Source: an uncultured Sulfurovum sp. (GTDB lineage: Bacteria; Campylobacterota; Campylobacteria; Campylobacterales; Sulfurovaceae). From it: DNA of 64,000 nt. The notes under the pieces were generated by a model. It was not told where the DNA came from, searched no databases, and worked only from the letters and a program-made list of their open reading frames with translations. Of the stretch, positions 44,029 to 54,510 are shown piece after piece (within the stretch, counting starts at the first letter, position 1; each line of letters starts with the position of its first letter). The DNA lies in NCBI GenBank assembly GCA_902727895.1, contig CACVAP010000086.1, forward strand, positions 124,001 through 188,000, given 5' to 3'. Made by a program: the position numbers and the translations under genes.

Positions 44029-47000
44029 ATGTCACAAGAACCAGAAGATTTACCAACTTTAAGTAAAACCAAATTCACCCACCTACACCTACATACTGAA
44101 TACTCCATGCTAGACGGGGCAAATAAAATAGACGTTCTAGCAAAAAAAATTAAAGAGCTAGGCATGGATTCTGTTGCCATGACGGATCATGGAAATATGT
44201 TTGGAACCATTACTTTTTATAACACTATGAAAAAAGCAGGAATTAAACCCATAATCGGAATGGAAGCCTACATACATAATGAAGATGAAATAGATGACCG
44301 ATCTACCCGTAAACGTTTTCACCTTTGTCTTTATGCGAAAAATGATGTAGGTTATAAGAACTTAATGTATTTGAGTTCACAAGCTTACATGCATGGTTTT
44401 TACTACTATCCTCGTATTAACTGGTCAATGCTAAAAGAACATTCTGAAGGACTTATCTGTTCTTCTGCTTGTCTTCAAGGTGAAGTTAACTGGCATTTGA
44501 ACCTCTCTGAACGTAATGTTAAAAATGGAGCATTGGGTTATGATGAAGCAAAAAAAGTAGCTCTAAAATACAAAGAAGTATTTGGCGAAGACTACTACAT
44601 GGAGCTTATGCGTCATGGGATTGACCATCAGTTTAACATTGACAAAGACATCATGAGAATTTCTAAAGAAACTGGGGTTAAAATCATTGCGACCAATGAC
44701 ACTCACTACACTTTACAAGAAGATGCAGATGCCCATGAGGCGTTTATGTGTATCGCGATGAACAAACTTTATGATGACCCCAACCGTATGCGTCACTCGG
44801 TACATGAGTTTTATGTAAAATCACCCGACCAAATGGCTGAACTGTTTGCCGACATGCCAGAAGCCATTGCCAATACCCAAGAAATAGCCGACAAATGTAA
44901 CCTAGAAATTAAACTGGGAAACCCAACGCCACCAAACTTTAAATTTGCTAGAGAAACGGCAGAAGATGAAGGTGTTGCACTTCCAGAAGAAGCAGAATAT
45001 TCTTTAGAAAATGACATTGTTATCTTTAACCACTTATGTAAAAAAGGGTTAGAGAAACGTTTAAAAATAGTTCCAGAAGAACGACACCAAGAGTACCGTG
45101 ACCGACTGCAAGTTGAAATGGACATTATTAACAACATGAAGTTTCCAGGGTACATGCTCATTGTTTGGGAGTTTGTTATTCAAGCTAAAAAAATGGACAT
45201 TCCTGTAGGACCAGGAAGAGGTTCGGCAGCTGGTTCCTTAGTTGCTTACTCATTAGAAATTACTGATATTGATCCCATTCCTTATGGTTTACTCTTTGAG
45301 CGTTTCTTGAACCCTGAACGTGTTTCCATGCCAGATATCGACATGGATTTCTGTCAAGCACGTCGTCAAGAGATTTTGGATTATGTAATTGAAAAATATG
45401 GTCGTGTGAACGTTGCCCAGATTATTACTTTTGGTAAATTACAAGCCAAAGGGGTCATCCGTGATGTGGCACGTGTGCTTGACATGCCTTATTCACAAGC
45501 TGATGCCATGGCAAAACTTATCCCCGATGAATTGGGAATTAACCTAACAGATTCTTATGCTAAAGAGCCTAAAATTGCCGAACTATGTGCTACTAATCCT
45601 TTAGCTAAAAGAACATGGGACTATGCTTTAGCCCTTGAAGGACTGAACCGAAATGCAGGAACACACGCTGCTGGTGTTGTTATTTCCAATGAACCTCTTT
45701 GGAAAAAAACTCCTCTTTTTAAACCAACAGGACAAGATACTTTAGCGACCCAATATAATGGTAAATATGTTGAAGATGTCGATTTAATTAAGTTTGACTT
45801 CTTGGGTCTTAAGACCCTAACCGTTATTGAAGAAGCTTTAAAACTCGTTGAACAGCGTCATGGAAAACGTATTAACTTTGTTGAAGAAGACGTTAATGAC
45901 AAAGAAGTTTACGAATACATTTCAACTGGTGATACTTTAGGACTATTTCAAATTGAGTCGGCTGGTATGCAAGAGTTGGCAAAAAAGCTTAAACCAAATG
46001 GTTTTGAAGACATCATTGCGATGCTCGCCCTCTACCGACCAGGACCTATGGAATCGGGAATGCTCGATGACTTTGTTGAACGTAAACATGGACGGGCAAA
46101 AATTACTTACATGTTTCCAGAACTTGAACCCATTTTAAAACCTACTTATGGGGTTATTGTTTACCAAGAGCAAGTTATGCAAATTGTACAGACCATTGGT
46201 GGATTTAGCCTTGGTGGGGCTGACTTAGTTCGGCGTGCAATGGGTAAAAAAATTAAAGAAGAGATGGACAGGCTCAAAGAAGAATTTGCCATAGGGGCTG
46301 GTAAAAAAGGCTTTGACATGACCATAGCCAGAGAGCTTTTCGATCTTATTGTTAAGTTTGCTGGTTACGGTTTTAACAAATCTCACTCTGCTGCTTATGC
46401 TTTAATTACTTTCTATACTTCATTCTTAAAACACTACTATCCTACCGAGTTTATGGCTGCGATTTTAACGCTGGAAAAAAATAATACTGACAAAGTTATT
46501 AAATATGTAGATGAATTAAAAAATCTAGATATTGAACTTCGTCCACCCAATGTTAACCGTTCCCTTCTTGTTTTCCAAGCCGATGAAATAGAAGATAAAA
46601 AGATTGTTTTCTTTGGTATGGGTGCTATTAAGGGTGCTGGAGATGTGGCTATTAGTTCTATTATCGCTACGCGTGATGAAGGTGGAGAGTTTAAAGACAT
46701 GAACGACTTTGTCTCACGAATTGATGCTTCAAAAGTCAATAAAAGGGTTATAGAATCACTGGCTAAATCAGGTGCCTTTGATGACTTTGGACATTCTCGT
46801 TGTGCCTTAATTAGCCAAGTAGAAGCCATTACCGAAGCTGCTGGAAAAGCAATGCTGGCTAAAAAACAAGCTGTAGGTTCACTCTTTGGTGATGCAGAAG
46901 AGATGACCACTGTTACCGTAAACATTAGTGATATGCCAGAATATCAACCACTTGAAATACTCGCTCTTGAAAAAGAGTCACTCGGATTTTATGTTTCGGG

Positions 47001-47613
47001 TCATCCTCTTGACCAATATCGTGAACAATTAGATAACATAAAATACACTTTAAGTTCAGAAATAGATGACTTAGCAGATGGTTCACAGGCCCTTTTTATT
47101 GGTAAAATTGAAGAGATAAATACCCGTATTTCCAAAAAAGGAAATAAATTCGGTATTGCCAACATTATGGATTTACACGGAAACATTGAGTTAATGCTTT
47201 TTGAGAATCGTTTGGTTGAGTTAGATGAAGACTTTGACTTAAACAAACCCATTGCCTTTAAAGTAAAAATTACCAAAGATGGTGATTTTACGCGTATGAA
47301 TATTTTAAATATTTCATCACTCAAAGATGCTAAAAAATCTAAAGTAAAAGTAGTAAAAGAACAAAAGCATACACCTGAACCACCAAGCGAACCTGTGGTA
47401 TTAGCCATGAGTTTGTTACCTGATATAAAAATGATTGAAGAGCTTTACTGTTTGGCACAAAAGTACCCAGGAAGACATCCTCTTCAACTGGCTATAAAGT
47501 CTAAACTTTCTAATGTAATGATTGAATCAAAAATGAAAGTGAGTCGTTCTATTTTAATGGAAGCTAAGGAACTTGGGGTTTATGAAGAAGAGAAATTAGT
47601 AATTAATGGGTGA
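44029..47613 (+). CDS. dnaE: DNA polymerase III alpha subunit
   Basis: This 1194-residue replicative polymerase has the N-terminal PHP domain (LHLHTEYSMLDG near 18-29), a palm domain with the catalytic aspartates in MPDIDMDF near 434-441, the GPGRGSAAGSLVAYSL loop, fingers and duplicated helix-hairpin-helix region, and an OB-fold domain (LFIGKIEEINTRIS) near 1024. Length is normal. It is a single plus-strand gene ending in a hairpin. Confidence 0.98.
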   Translation: MSQEPEDLPTLSKTKFTHLHLHTEYSMLDGANKIDVLAKKIKELGMDSVAMTDHGNMFGTITFYNTMKKAGIKPIIGMEAYIHNEDEIDDRSTRKRFHLCLYAKNDVGYKNLMYLSSQAYMHGFYYYPRINWSMLKEHSEGLICSSACLQGEVNWHLNLSERNVKNGALGYDEAKKVALKYKEVFGEDYYMELMRHGIDHQFNIDKDIMRISKETGVKIIATNDTHYTLQEDADAHEAFMCIAMNKLYDDPNRMRHSVHEFYVKSPDQMAELFADMPEAIANTQEIADKCNLEIKLGNPTPPNFKFARETAEDEGVALPEEAEYSLENDIVIFNHLCKKGLEKRLKIVPEERHQEYRDRLQVEMDIINNMKFPGYMLIVWEFVIQAKKMDIPVGPGRGSAAGSLVAYSLEITDIDPIPYGLLFERFLNPERVSMPDIDMDFCQARRQEILDYVIEKYGRVNVAQIITFGKLQAKGVIRDVARVLDMPYSQADAMAKLIPDELGINLTDSYAKEPKIAELCATNPLAKRTWDYALALEGLNRNAGTHAAGVVISNEPLWKKTPLFKPTGQDTLATQYNGKYVEDVDLIKFDFLGLKTLTVIEEALKLVEQRHGKRINFVEEDVNDKEVYEYISTGDTLGLFQIESAGMQELAKKLKPNGFEDIIAMLALYRPGPMESGMLDDFVERKHGRAKITYMFPELEPILKPTYGVIVYQEQVMQIVQTIGGFSLGGADLVRRAMGKKIKEEMDRLKEEFAIGAGKKGFDMTIARELFDLIVKFAGYGFNKSHSAAYALITFYTSFLKHYYPTEFMAAILTLEKNNTDKVIKYVDELKNLDIELRPPNVNRSLLVFQADEIEDKKIVFFGMGAIKGAGDVAISSIIATRDEGGEFKDMNDFVSRIDASKVNKRVIESLAKSGAFDDFGHSRCALISQVEAITEAAGKAMLAKKQAVGSLFGDAEEMTTVTVNISDMPEYQPLEILALEKESLGFYVSGHPLDQYREQLDNIKYTLSSEIDDLADGSQALFIGKIEEINTRISKKGNKFGIANIMDLHGNIELMLFENRLVELDEDFDLNKPIAFKVKITKDGDFTRMNILNISSLKDAKKSKVKVVKEQKHTPEPPSEPVVLAMSLLPDIKMIEELYCLAQKYPGRHPLQLAIKSKLSNVMIESKMKVSRSILMEAKELGVYEEEKLVING

Positions 47614-47626
47614 AATACCCATTAAT
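47602..47626 (+). terminator. Hairpin at the end of dnaE
   Basis: ATTAATGGGT at 47602-47611 pairs with ACCCATTAAT at 47617-47626 around a 5-base loop. The stem includes the dnaE stop codon. A weakly T-rich tail (TTTTATTTT) follows about 8 bases later. It may also serve the convergent CAP-domain gene. Confidence 0.65.
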
Positions 47627-47636
47627 TAGGAATGTT

Positions 47637-48530
47637 TTATTTTGGTGTCCCAAAGTTTTGTGACCAATAATGTGTGTATAAAGAGTTATCATCTTTTATC
47701 ATTGCCATTCCAACTTCTGTAAAATTTGGATCCATCAAATTTTCACAATGACTGTCACTCTCTAACCAAGCATTAATTGCCTCTTCAACCTCATCCATGG
47801 AAGTTCCTCCAGCAAGATTTTCACCTAAATGACTCCAAATATAACCATATGCCTCCGAACGACTGATTAAGTCACTCTGTATACTTGCTTTATACCCTGT
47901 CCAATCCGACTCCGTTCCAGAACCTTTATGTGCAAAAGTCTGACTAGCAACTAAATCTTGTAAATGTTCATAAGAAGCACTATATAGTTTATCACTCCAA
48001 GTTAAAGCTGTCGTTGCTGAGTACTCTCCTCTGCTTCCACAATCTTGTGCTTGAGCTCTTGCTGCATTAATGGCTGATATATATGCTTCTTTTGAAACTG
48101 TACTAACAGTTGGTATATTTAAATTAATAGCTATACTTGTCACAATGATATTAATTGTATCATTTACAATAGTCCCATCACTATACTGAACTGAAAAATC
48201 AAGTGTGTTAACCCCTAAAGTTGTTGGTGTATAAGTGAATTCTCTTGTTGTTGCTAGAGTTTTTCCTTCATACTCCCACTTATAAGAAGAGACACTCTCC
48301 GTATTTGAAACTTTTTCGACATTAAGAGTGATATTTTCATTTACTTTTACCCATTGTTCTATTCCTAAATCAAGTGCTAATTCAGACGCAATTTCAGCGA
48401 TATCATTCGCTGAACCAACAATATCATTAGTTGAATCAACAAGAGGACTTGTATTGTTATCTTTACTCTCTCCACAAGCACTAACAAAATTAATAATATA
48501 TAAAAATAAAATAAAATGAAATATACGCAT
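47637..48530 (-). CDS. CAP-domain lipoprotein
   Basis: This is a 297-residue lipoprotein precursor with lipobox VSAC (C19). A PKD-like beta-sandwich segment spans about 55-135 (YKWEYEGKTLATTREFTYTPTTLGVNTLDF). The C-terminal CAP/SCP domain (150-297) carries NAARAQAQDCG, HKGSG, GENLAGG with the conserved E and H sites, and TEVGMAM...YTHYWSQNFG. Bacterial CAP proteins are exported and mostly of unknown function. Single gene. Confidence 0.85.
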   Translation of the reverse strand: MRIFHFILFLYIINFVSACGESKDNNTSPLVDSTNDIVGSANDIAEIASELALDLGIEQWVKVNENITLNVEKVSNTESVSSYKWEYEGKTLATTREFTYTPTTLGVNTLDFSVQYSDGTIVNDTINIIVTSIAINLNIPTVSTVSKEAYISAINAARAQAQDCGSRGEYSATTALTWSDKLYSASYEHLQDLVASQTFAHKGSGTESDWTGYKASIQSDLISRSEAYGYIWSHLGENLAGGTSMDEVEEAINAWLESDSHCENLMDPNFTEVGMAMIKDDNSLYTHYWSQNFGTPK

Positions 48531-48703
48531 ACTAAACTCCTTAATAGTTTAAATATATTTTACCATTATTAAATTAAAATTAATTTATTATTTAATTATA
48601 TAATTTAATAAATATAAAATTAATTCATACCAAACTTATATTTGACATTTCTTGACTTCTTTATTCTATACTTTGACTGTTAGAAAATTAATTAAGGATT
48701 AAC

Positions 48704-48976
48704 ATGAAAAAAACAATTATGATTTTGTCAGCTTTAGCAATTATTCCAGTAGCTAGTTTTGCATCAAGTTTTAAACTTGTCAACGATACAGGAAGTAAAA
48801 TTAGCATACATACAGGGACAGGAGTTTCGAACCTAAACAAAGGAAGTTCAACTTCAATAACTTGTAAAGTAGGTAGAAGTATTTATACGGCAACTCGTGG
48901 AACCAAAGATAATTTTCTTTTTAAAATAAGTTCTTCTCACTGTGGAAAAACTGTTAAACTTTCATCAGTAATGTAA
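48704..48976 (+). CDS. Small exported protein, 90 residues
   Basis: A signal peptide covers residues 1-20 (cut after SFA). The mature 70 residues form a likely beta-sandwich with two cysteines (ITCKVG and SSHCGK) that could make one disulfide. The start has a GGATTAAC ribosome site. No family is recognised with confidence. It precedes the 7TMR-DISM kinase by 90 bases on the same strand. Confidence 0.65.
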   Translation: MKKTIMILSALAIIPVASFASSFKLVNDTGSKISIHTGTGVSNLNKGSSTSITCKVGRSIYTATRGTKDNFLFKISSSHCGKTVKLSSVM

Positions 48977-49066
48977 TTTACTCTGTCTTCAACTCATTTA
49001 ATTGAGTTAAGCTTAGTAAAACAAAATAAAGTATTATTAAGGCTTATTCGGTATTCTCTTTTTACT

Positions 49067-50890
49067 ATGAAATACCTTATAATCCTTGTTATTATTTTCT
49101 CCAAACTCTCTCTTTATGCTGTAAATATAGATGAAAATAGCTCTAATCTTTCGATTTTAGAAGAATCATCTATTTTTATAGATAAAACCAATAAACTAAC
49201 AAAAGAAGAGATCTTAAGCAAAAAATTTTTAACCAACCCCTCAAATATTGTATCTTTAGGGTTTGTGACTGACACTTCACTTTGGACAAAAGTAATTCTC
49301 AAAAATACAAGTTCAAAACCTATTAATAAAATTTTGGAATATGATAATTCATATGAGAATTCAAAAGTAGAAGAACTTCTATTTTATGATGGAAATCTTA
49401 CTGTTCGTCGAGGATTACTACATATAAGTAAGACTAGAGCATCCATTAACCCTATCTTCTATTTAACTTTAAAGCCCTATGAAAGTAAGACTTACTATCT
49501 TAAGAACCATTCTAGAATAAATATAACACAAGCAAAATTGATACTTTGGAATGAAATTGATTTTATTAGAGCAGAGTCGAAACGTCAAATGTATATTTTT
49601 ATTTTTTTAGGAATTATGTTAACTCTTTTAATCTATAATTTTATGCTTTTTTTATTTACTAAAGACAAATCATATTTTTATTATGTTTTTTACATCCTCT
49701 CCCTAATGTTAAATAGTGCTTTTTATTCGGGAATGCTTTCTCTCTATATCCCATCACAAACCATAAGTAATTTCTTATTAAAAGCTACAGGAAGCTTTAC
49801 CATTATACTTGTTCTTGCTACACTTCTTTTTACACAAACCTTTTTAGAAACTAAAAAGTTTAAAAAATTAAATACTGTACTCAATATTATTTTATGGACA
49901 TTACCTCTTTTAGCCATTTTAAGTTACGATGCATGGATGCTAAACGAGTCAGTACACTATATCAGTCTTTTATTTGGTCTATATATAGTATACGTTGCAT
50001 TTTATGCTCTTTTTAAAGGGGTAAAACAAGCAAGGTTTTACGTTTTTGGTTGGAGTATTATTATGATTGGTTTTGTTCTTCAAATATTTCAATCAATTTT
50101 TGACTATGACTTAAGAACCTATAATTTAACGTATCTTCAAGACCTAGCTTTAGTTCTTGAAGCCCTACTTTTCTCTATAGCTTTAGCACATAGAATCAAG
50201 CTTAATAATGAACAATTAATTCTATTTAAAAATGAAGAACAAACTCGACTAGAAATAATTGTTTCCGAAAAAACTAAAGCATTAACAGCTTCCTTAAACG
50301 AAAAAGAAATTCTTTATAAAGAGTTAAACCACCGAATTAAAAATAACTTGATGATGATTATCTCCTTACTTAAACTACAAATTAAAAGAACAAAAAATAC
50401 TGAAACAACCTCATCACTCTTAGTAACAAAAAATCGAATTGAATCTATTTCAAAACTTTATGAAATGCTATTACTTAATGATGAATCACTCAATCTTAAC
50501 ACAGAACTCTATTTGCAAGGTATTTGTAATAATATTTCTATGGGTTTCGTTAAAGATATTAATATAAATTATGACATTCAACATAATCTAAAAATAGATA
50601 ATCTTATTTATATTGGTCTTATCGTCAATGAACTTATAACCAATAGTTTTAAATATGCTTTTGATGAGAAAGAAGAGAAAGGAGAAATTTCAATTGTTAT
50701 TCAAAATAATAGAGATACTATTATTGCCTCTATTACTGATAATGGCAAAGGTTTTAAAGAAAGACGGAAAAATTCTCTGGGCTTAAGTATTGTAAAGATT
50801 TTAGTTGAAGGACAATTAGAAGGAAGCCTAACCATCAACTCAAAAGAAGGAACAAACGTACAAATAAAATGGAAAGATGAAAGCTTATAA
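49067..50890 (+). CDS. 7TMR-DISM histidine kinase
   Basis: This 607-residue sensor kinase has a signal-like N-terminus and an extracytoplasmic 7TMR-DISMED2 beta domain (about 25-170), then seven membrane helices (about 180-385), a coiled coil, and a HisKA_2-type kinase with H422 in LNHRIKNNLMMI. The ATP domain shows NELITNSFKYAF and DNGKGF. Kinases of this kind respond to carbohydrate-like or other small ligands. Its stop overlaps the convergent regulator gene by 6 bases, and the regulator is the obvious partner. Confidence 0.87.
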   Translation: MKYLIILVIIFSKLSLYAVNIDENSSNLSILEESSIFIDKTNKLTKEEILSKKFLTNPSNIVSLGFVTDTSLWTKVILKNTSSKPINKILEYDNSYENSKVEELLFYDGNLTVRRGLLHISKTRASINPIFYLTLKPYESKTYYLKNHSRINITQAKLILWNEIDFIRAESKRQMYIFIFLGIMLTLLIYNFMLFLFTKDKSYFYYVFYILSLMLNSAFYSGMLSLYIPSQTISNFLLKATGSFTIILVLATLLFTQTFLETKKFKKLNTVLNIILWTLPLLAILSYDAWMLNESVHYISLLFGLYIVYVAFYALFKGVKQARFYVFGWSIIMIGFVLQIFQSIFDYDLRTYNLTYLQDLALVLEALLFSIALAHRIKLNNEQLILFKNEEQTRLEIIVSEKTKALTASLNEKEILYKELNHRIKNNLMMIISLLKLQIKRTKNTETTSSLLVTKNRIESISKLYEMLLLNDESLNLNTELYLQGICNNISMGFVKDININYDIQHNLKIDNLIYIGLIVNELITNSFKYAFDEKEEKGEISIVIQNNRDTIIASITDNGKGFKERRKNSLGLSIVKILVEGQLEGSLTINSKEGTNVQIKWKDESL

Positions 50891-51586
50891 ATACTTAGCT
50901 TTCAAAATATACCCTTGTTTACTTTGAGACGATATTTCAATCCCCTTTAAATTTTTTCGTAACAAATAAATCACTGTTCTAATTCCTGAACTACTCTCTT
51001 CTTTTATGCCCCAAATACGAGAAGCAAGTGATTCTTTAGACACAACTACATTTATATTTTTCACTAAGGTCTCTAATAAGATTCTTTGATTATACGGTAG
51101 CGTTATTAAGTTATTAAAAAGATAAAGACTTTCTGTTTCTAAATCATAATAGCAATTATCATACAGCTCTATTTTTGTCTTAGTTCTCTTTTCTTCCACA
51201 GTATTTTTCTCAGAAAAATTCTTTATTGCTAGTTGTAGTGCAATATAAAGCTCACGCTCATTAAATGGCTTACTAATAAATCCATACAACGAAACATTCA
51301 AAACTTCACTTATTGTTTTATTGTCATTATACGCACTCATAAAGATAATTGGCGTATTACAAAACTGTAAAACTTCTGTAGCAGTTTGAATACCATCTTT
51401 TGCACCTTTAATATTAATATCCATTAAAATTAAATCAGGAATAATACCATTTTTCACACTATCAATAATATCTTGTCCACAAGCATATTCTAAAATATCT
51501 TTACATCCAAATTCTTCTAATGTCTCTGTAATAAACATCATGGTTAAATTCTCATCTTCAACAACCATAATTCTTTTTTCTGTCAT
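50885..51586 (-). CDS. Response regulator with DNA-binding domain
   Basis: This is a 233-residue regulator: receiver with VVEDE at 8-12, phospho-acceptor D56 in LILMDINI and a later SKPFN lysine; the C-terminal half is a winged-helix domain (ESLASRIWGI...GIRTVIYLLRKNL). It is convergent with the 7TMR-DISM kinase and overlaps its end by 6 bases, so the two transcripts are antisense at their tails. Confidence 0.85.
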   Translation of the reverse strand: MTEKRIMVVEDENLTMMFITETLEEFGCKDILEYACGQDIIDSVKNGIIPDLILMDINIKGAKDGIQTATEVLQFCNTPIIFMSAYNDNKTISEVLNVSLYGFISKPFNERELYIALQLAIKNFSEKNTVEEKRTKTKIELYDNCYYDLETESLYLFNNLITLPYNQRILLETLVKNINVVVSKESLASRIWGIKEESSSGIRTVIYLLRKNLKGIEISSQSKQGYILKAKYL

Positions 51587-51603
51587 CTTTAATTCTTTAA
51601 TTT

Positions 51604-52068
51604 TTAAATAGAATAGCGTAAGCTACATCCCAACCAAATTTGCTTATTTAAGAACGATGAACTTCGAGGGTCAGTACTTGTTCTATCTATAATCGCATTA
51701 AAGTTATAGTAGGCTTCAAAGCCCTCTTTTTTCTTCTTTTTCATACTCTTAGGTAATGCATAAAACTTCAAAACAGTACCCTTATTATCATTATAGACTA
51801 AACTGTAAACCCCTTCTTTCATATTAACATTCATCCAAGAATAAGGAAAATCTTTATTTGTCTCATAATTGTTTTGAGGATGATACTTGATACTCTTTTT
51901 ATCAATTATAAATGTTCCTCCTTGAAAATGTCCTTGTATATCTTGATCTAAAAACTTAAGACTCGTTCTTCCTGTTCCTGATTTACACTCAATAATAGCA
52001 TCTGAACTACCTGCATATATAGCCAATGGTGTTAATAGTAATAATAAACCTTTTTTAATATTCATCAT
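51604..52068 (-). CDS. Exported protein of unknown function
   Basis: This is a 154-residue protein with a signal peptide (cut after IYA near 19). The mature part is beta-rich with two cysteines (IIECKSG and WLGCSLRY) and a KKKKKEG turn. No family recognised. It is 17 bases upstream of the regulator gene on the same strand and probably co-transcribed with it. Confidence 0.65.
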   Translation of the reverse strand: MMNIKKGLLLLLTPLAIYAGSSDAIIECKSGTGRTSLKFLDQDIQGHFQGGTFIIDKKSIKYHPQNNYETNKDFPYSWMNVNMKEGVYSLVYNDNKGTVLKFYALPKSMKKKKKEGFEAYYNFNAIIDRTSTDPRSSSFLNKQIWLGCSLRYSI

Positions 52069-52332
52069 CTTTTTCCTTAGAAGTTTTAATTTTTTACTTA
52101 CAATATATATTGTATTAAAATAAAGTCAACAATTGTCAATCAATTTTTAACTTTATTGATCTACAGAATAAATATTAAGTTTTATTTATAATTAAATCAA
52201 ACTTTTTCTTATAAGCTTGTTTCAAAAAGAAACAAGTACTCAATATAGAATTCTGCAATTATCTCTTTAAATTTGCTATTTAACTAAAAAGGCTAAAATC
52301 ATGCTACAAAATCTACACACTAAGGAAGACTT
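52069..52332 (+). promoter_or_regulatory. icd upstream region with an 8-base hairpin
   Basis: This 264-base A+T-rich gap carries the promoters of icd and of the minus-strand exported-protein gene. CTTGTTTC at 52216-52223 and its complement at 52229-52236 form a hairpin with an A5 loop about 100 bases upstream of icd. It could be a regulator site or a leader stem. An out-of-frame ATG at 52302 lies in the leader. Confidence 0.35.
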
Positions 52333-54510
52333 ATGTCATTACCTAAAATTATTTGGTCAAAAATTGATGAAGCACCAGCACTAGCAACTTATTCGTTGTT
52401 ACCAATTGTAAACGCATTTACACAAGCAGCAGGAGTTTCAGTTGTAACTTCAGATATTTCACTTGCAGGTAGAGTTCTTGCAGCTATGGGACTAGCAGAA
52501 GATGAATTATCTAAACTTGGAGAAGTTGTTTTAGAAGCAGATGGAAATATTATTAAACTTCCAAATATTTCAGCATCAGTAGGACAATTAAAAGATTGTA
52601 TCGCAGAACTTCAAGGTCAAGGTTACGATATTCCTAACTACCCTGAAAACCCAGCAAATGCCGATGAGGAAGCTATTCAAGCTAAATACGCTGGTTGTCT
52701 TGGTTCTGCTGTTAACCCAGTACTTAGAGAAGGTAACTCAGACAGAAGAGCAGCAAAAGCTGTTAAGAAGTTTGCACAAAATAACCCACATAAACTTAGA
52801 GCATTCCCAGAGAATCCAAAGTCTTATGTAGCACACATGGAAGGTAACGGAGACTTCTTCGGAAATGAAAAATCTGTAACTTCTGACAAAGACCAGTCAG
52901 TAACCATTGCGTTAAATGGTAACACATTAACAACAATCGATGCACTTGCTGGAGAGATTCTTGATGGTACATACATGTCAGTTGCTGCACTAAATTCTTT
53001 CTATGCAAAAACAATTGAAGATGCAAAAGCAAATGATGTTTTATGGTCACTACACCTTAAAGCTACTATGATGAAAATTTCTGATCCAATTATGTTTGGT
53101 CATGCTTTCAAAGTATTCTTCAAAGATGTATTCGCTAAACATGCAGACACATTTGCAGAATTAAATGTAGCACCTAACCAAGGTATGTCTGATTTAGAGA
53201 AAAAAATTGCTGGTCATGCTAAAGAAGCTGAGATTAAAGCTGATTTCCTAGCAGCACTTGAATCTGATGCTCCTAAACTTGCAATGGTTGATTCTGATAA
53301 AGGAACAACAAACTTTAACGCTTCTAACGATGTAATTATTGATGCTTCTATGCCAGTTGTTGTTCGTGAAGGTGGTAAACAGTGGGACAGAACAGGTGCA
53401 GCAGTTGAATGTGTGGCTGTTATTCCTGATTCTACTTACGGTATGTTCCATGCTGAAATGGTAGCTGACTGTGTTGCGAATGGTCAATACGACGTTACAA
53501 CTATGGGTGCAATGCAAAATATTGGTCTTATGGCACAAAAAGCAGAAGAGTATGGTTCACACCCAACTACATTTGAACTGGCTGAAGCTGGTACTGTAAC
53601 TGTAACTGGTGCAGATGGTGTATTAATGAGCTTTGAATGTGAAGCTGGTGATATTTGGAGAATGTCTAGAACAAAAGATATTCCAATTAAAGACTGGGTA
53701 AGACTTGCTGTTGAGAGAACAAGACTTGAAGGTATTCCTGCAATTTTCTGGCTAGATGCAGACAGAGCGCATGATGCTGAGATTAAAAAGAAAGTAGATG
53801 CTTACCTTACAGACCACGACACTGATGGTTTAGACATTCAATTCATGAATGTTACTGATGCTACTAGATTTACAAATGGTAGAGTTAGAGAAGGTAAAAA
53901 TACAATCGCTGTTACAGGTAACGTTCTTAGAGATCACCTTACAGACATGTACCCAATTTTAGAGCTTGGAACATCTGCTAAAATGCTTTCAATCGTTCCT
54001 TTAATTGCTGGTGGTGGACTTTATGAAACTGGTGCTGGTGGATCTGCTCCAAAACACGTTGACCAATTCCTAGCTGAAGGTCACTTAAGATGGGATTCAC
54101 TTGGTGAGTTCTTGGCATTGGCTGAGTCATTAAGATTTATTGGTCAAAAACATTCAGATGCAAAACTAGCTGCACTTACAGCTGGACTAGATGCTGCAAA
54201 TGAAGGTTACCTTGACAACAACAAAGAGCCAGGAAGAAAAGTTGGTCAACCAGACAACAAAGCTTCTCACTTCTTCGTAGCACAATACTGGGCTGACGCA
54301 CTTGCAAATGGAGCTGATGCTGAATTGGCTGCTAAGTTTGCACCTGTAGCTGCTGAACTTAAAGCAAAAGAAGCAACTATTATTGAAGAGCTTCTTGCTG
54401 TTGAGGGTCAAGCTCAAGACATCGGTGGTTACTTCCATCCAAATGACGAGTTAGCTGAAAAGGCAATGAGACCTTCTGCTACTCTTAATGCTATTATTGA
54501 CGCTATCTAG
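52333..54510 (+). CDS. icd: Isocitrate dehydrogenase, NADP-dependent monomeric type
   Basis: This 725-residue enzyme of the TCA/reductive TCA cycle converts isocitrate to 2-oxoglutarate. The sequence is the monomeric (IDH-II) type, distinct from the dimeric Icd family: SKIDEAPALATYSLLPI at the start, NPVLREGNSDRRA near 135-147 for substrate binding, and ETGAGGSAPKH near 562-572. The last 177 codons and the terminator occur again, altered, 4.3 kb downstream. This copy is full length and appears functional. Confidence 0.95.
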   Translation: MSLPKIIWSKIDEAPALATYSLLPIVNAFTQAAGVSVVTSDISLAGRVLAAMGLAEDELSKLGEVVLEADGNIIKLPNISASVGQLKDCIAELQGQGYDIPNYPENPANADEEAIQAKYAGCLGSAVNPVLREGNSDRRAAKAVKKFAQNNPHKLRAFPENPKSYVAHMEGNGDFFGNEKSVTSDKDQSVTIALNGNTLTTIDALAGEILDGTYMSVAALNSFYAKTIEDAKANDVLWSLHLKATMMKISDPIMFGHAFKVFFKDVFAKHADTFAELNVAPNQGMSDLEKKIAGHAKEAEIKADFLAALESDAPKLAMVDSDKGTTNFNASNDVIIDASMPVVVREGGKQWDRTGAAVECVAVIPDSTYGMFHAEMVADCVANGQYDVTTMGAMQNIGLMAQKAEEYGSHPTTFELAEAGTVTVTGADGVLMSFECEAGDIWRMSRTKDIPIKDWVRLAVERTRLEGIPAIFWLDADRAHDAEIKKKVDAYLTDHDTDGLDIQFMNVTDATRFTNGRVREGKNTIAVTGNVLRDHLTDMYPILELGTSAKMLSIVPLIAGGGLYETGAGGSAPKHVDQFLAEGHLRWDSLGEFLALAESLRFIGQKHSDAKLAALTAGLDAANEGYLDNNKEPGRKVGQPDNKASHFFVAQYWADALANGADAELAAKFAPVAAELKAKEATIIEELLAVEGQAQDIGGYFHPNDELAEKAMRPSATLNAIIDAI

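Noticed and set aside
46437-46925. 162-codon minus-strand frame inside dnaE
   Set aside because: It lies opposite a well-conserved dnaE segment and shows no family features; a shadow frame.
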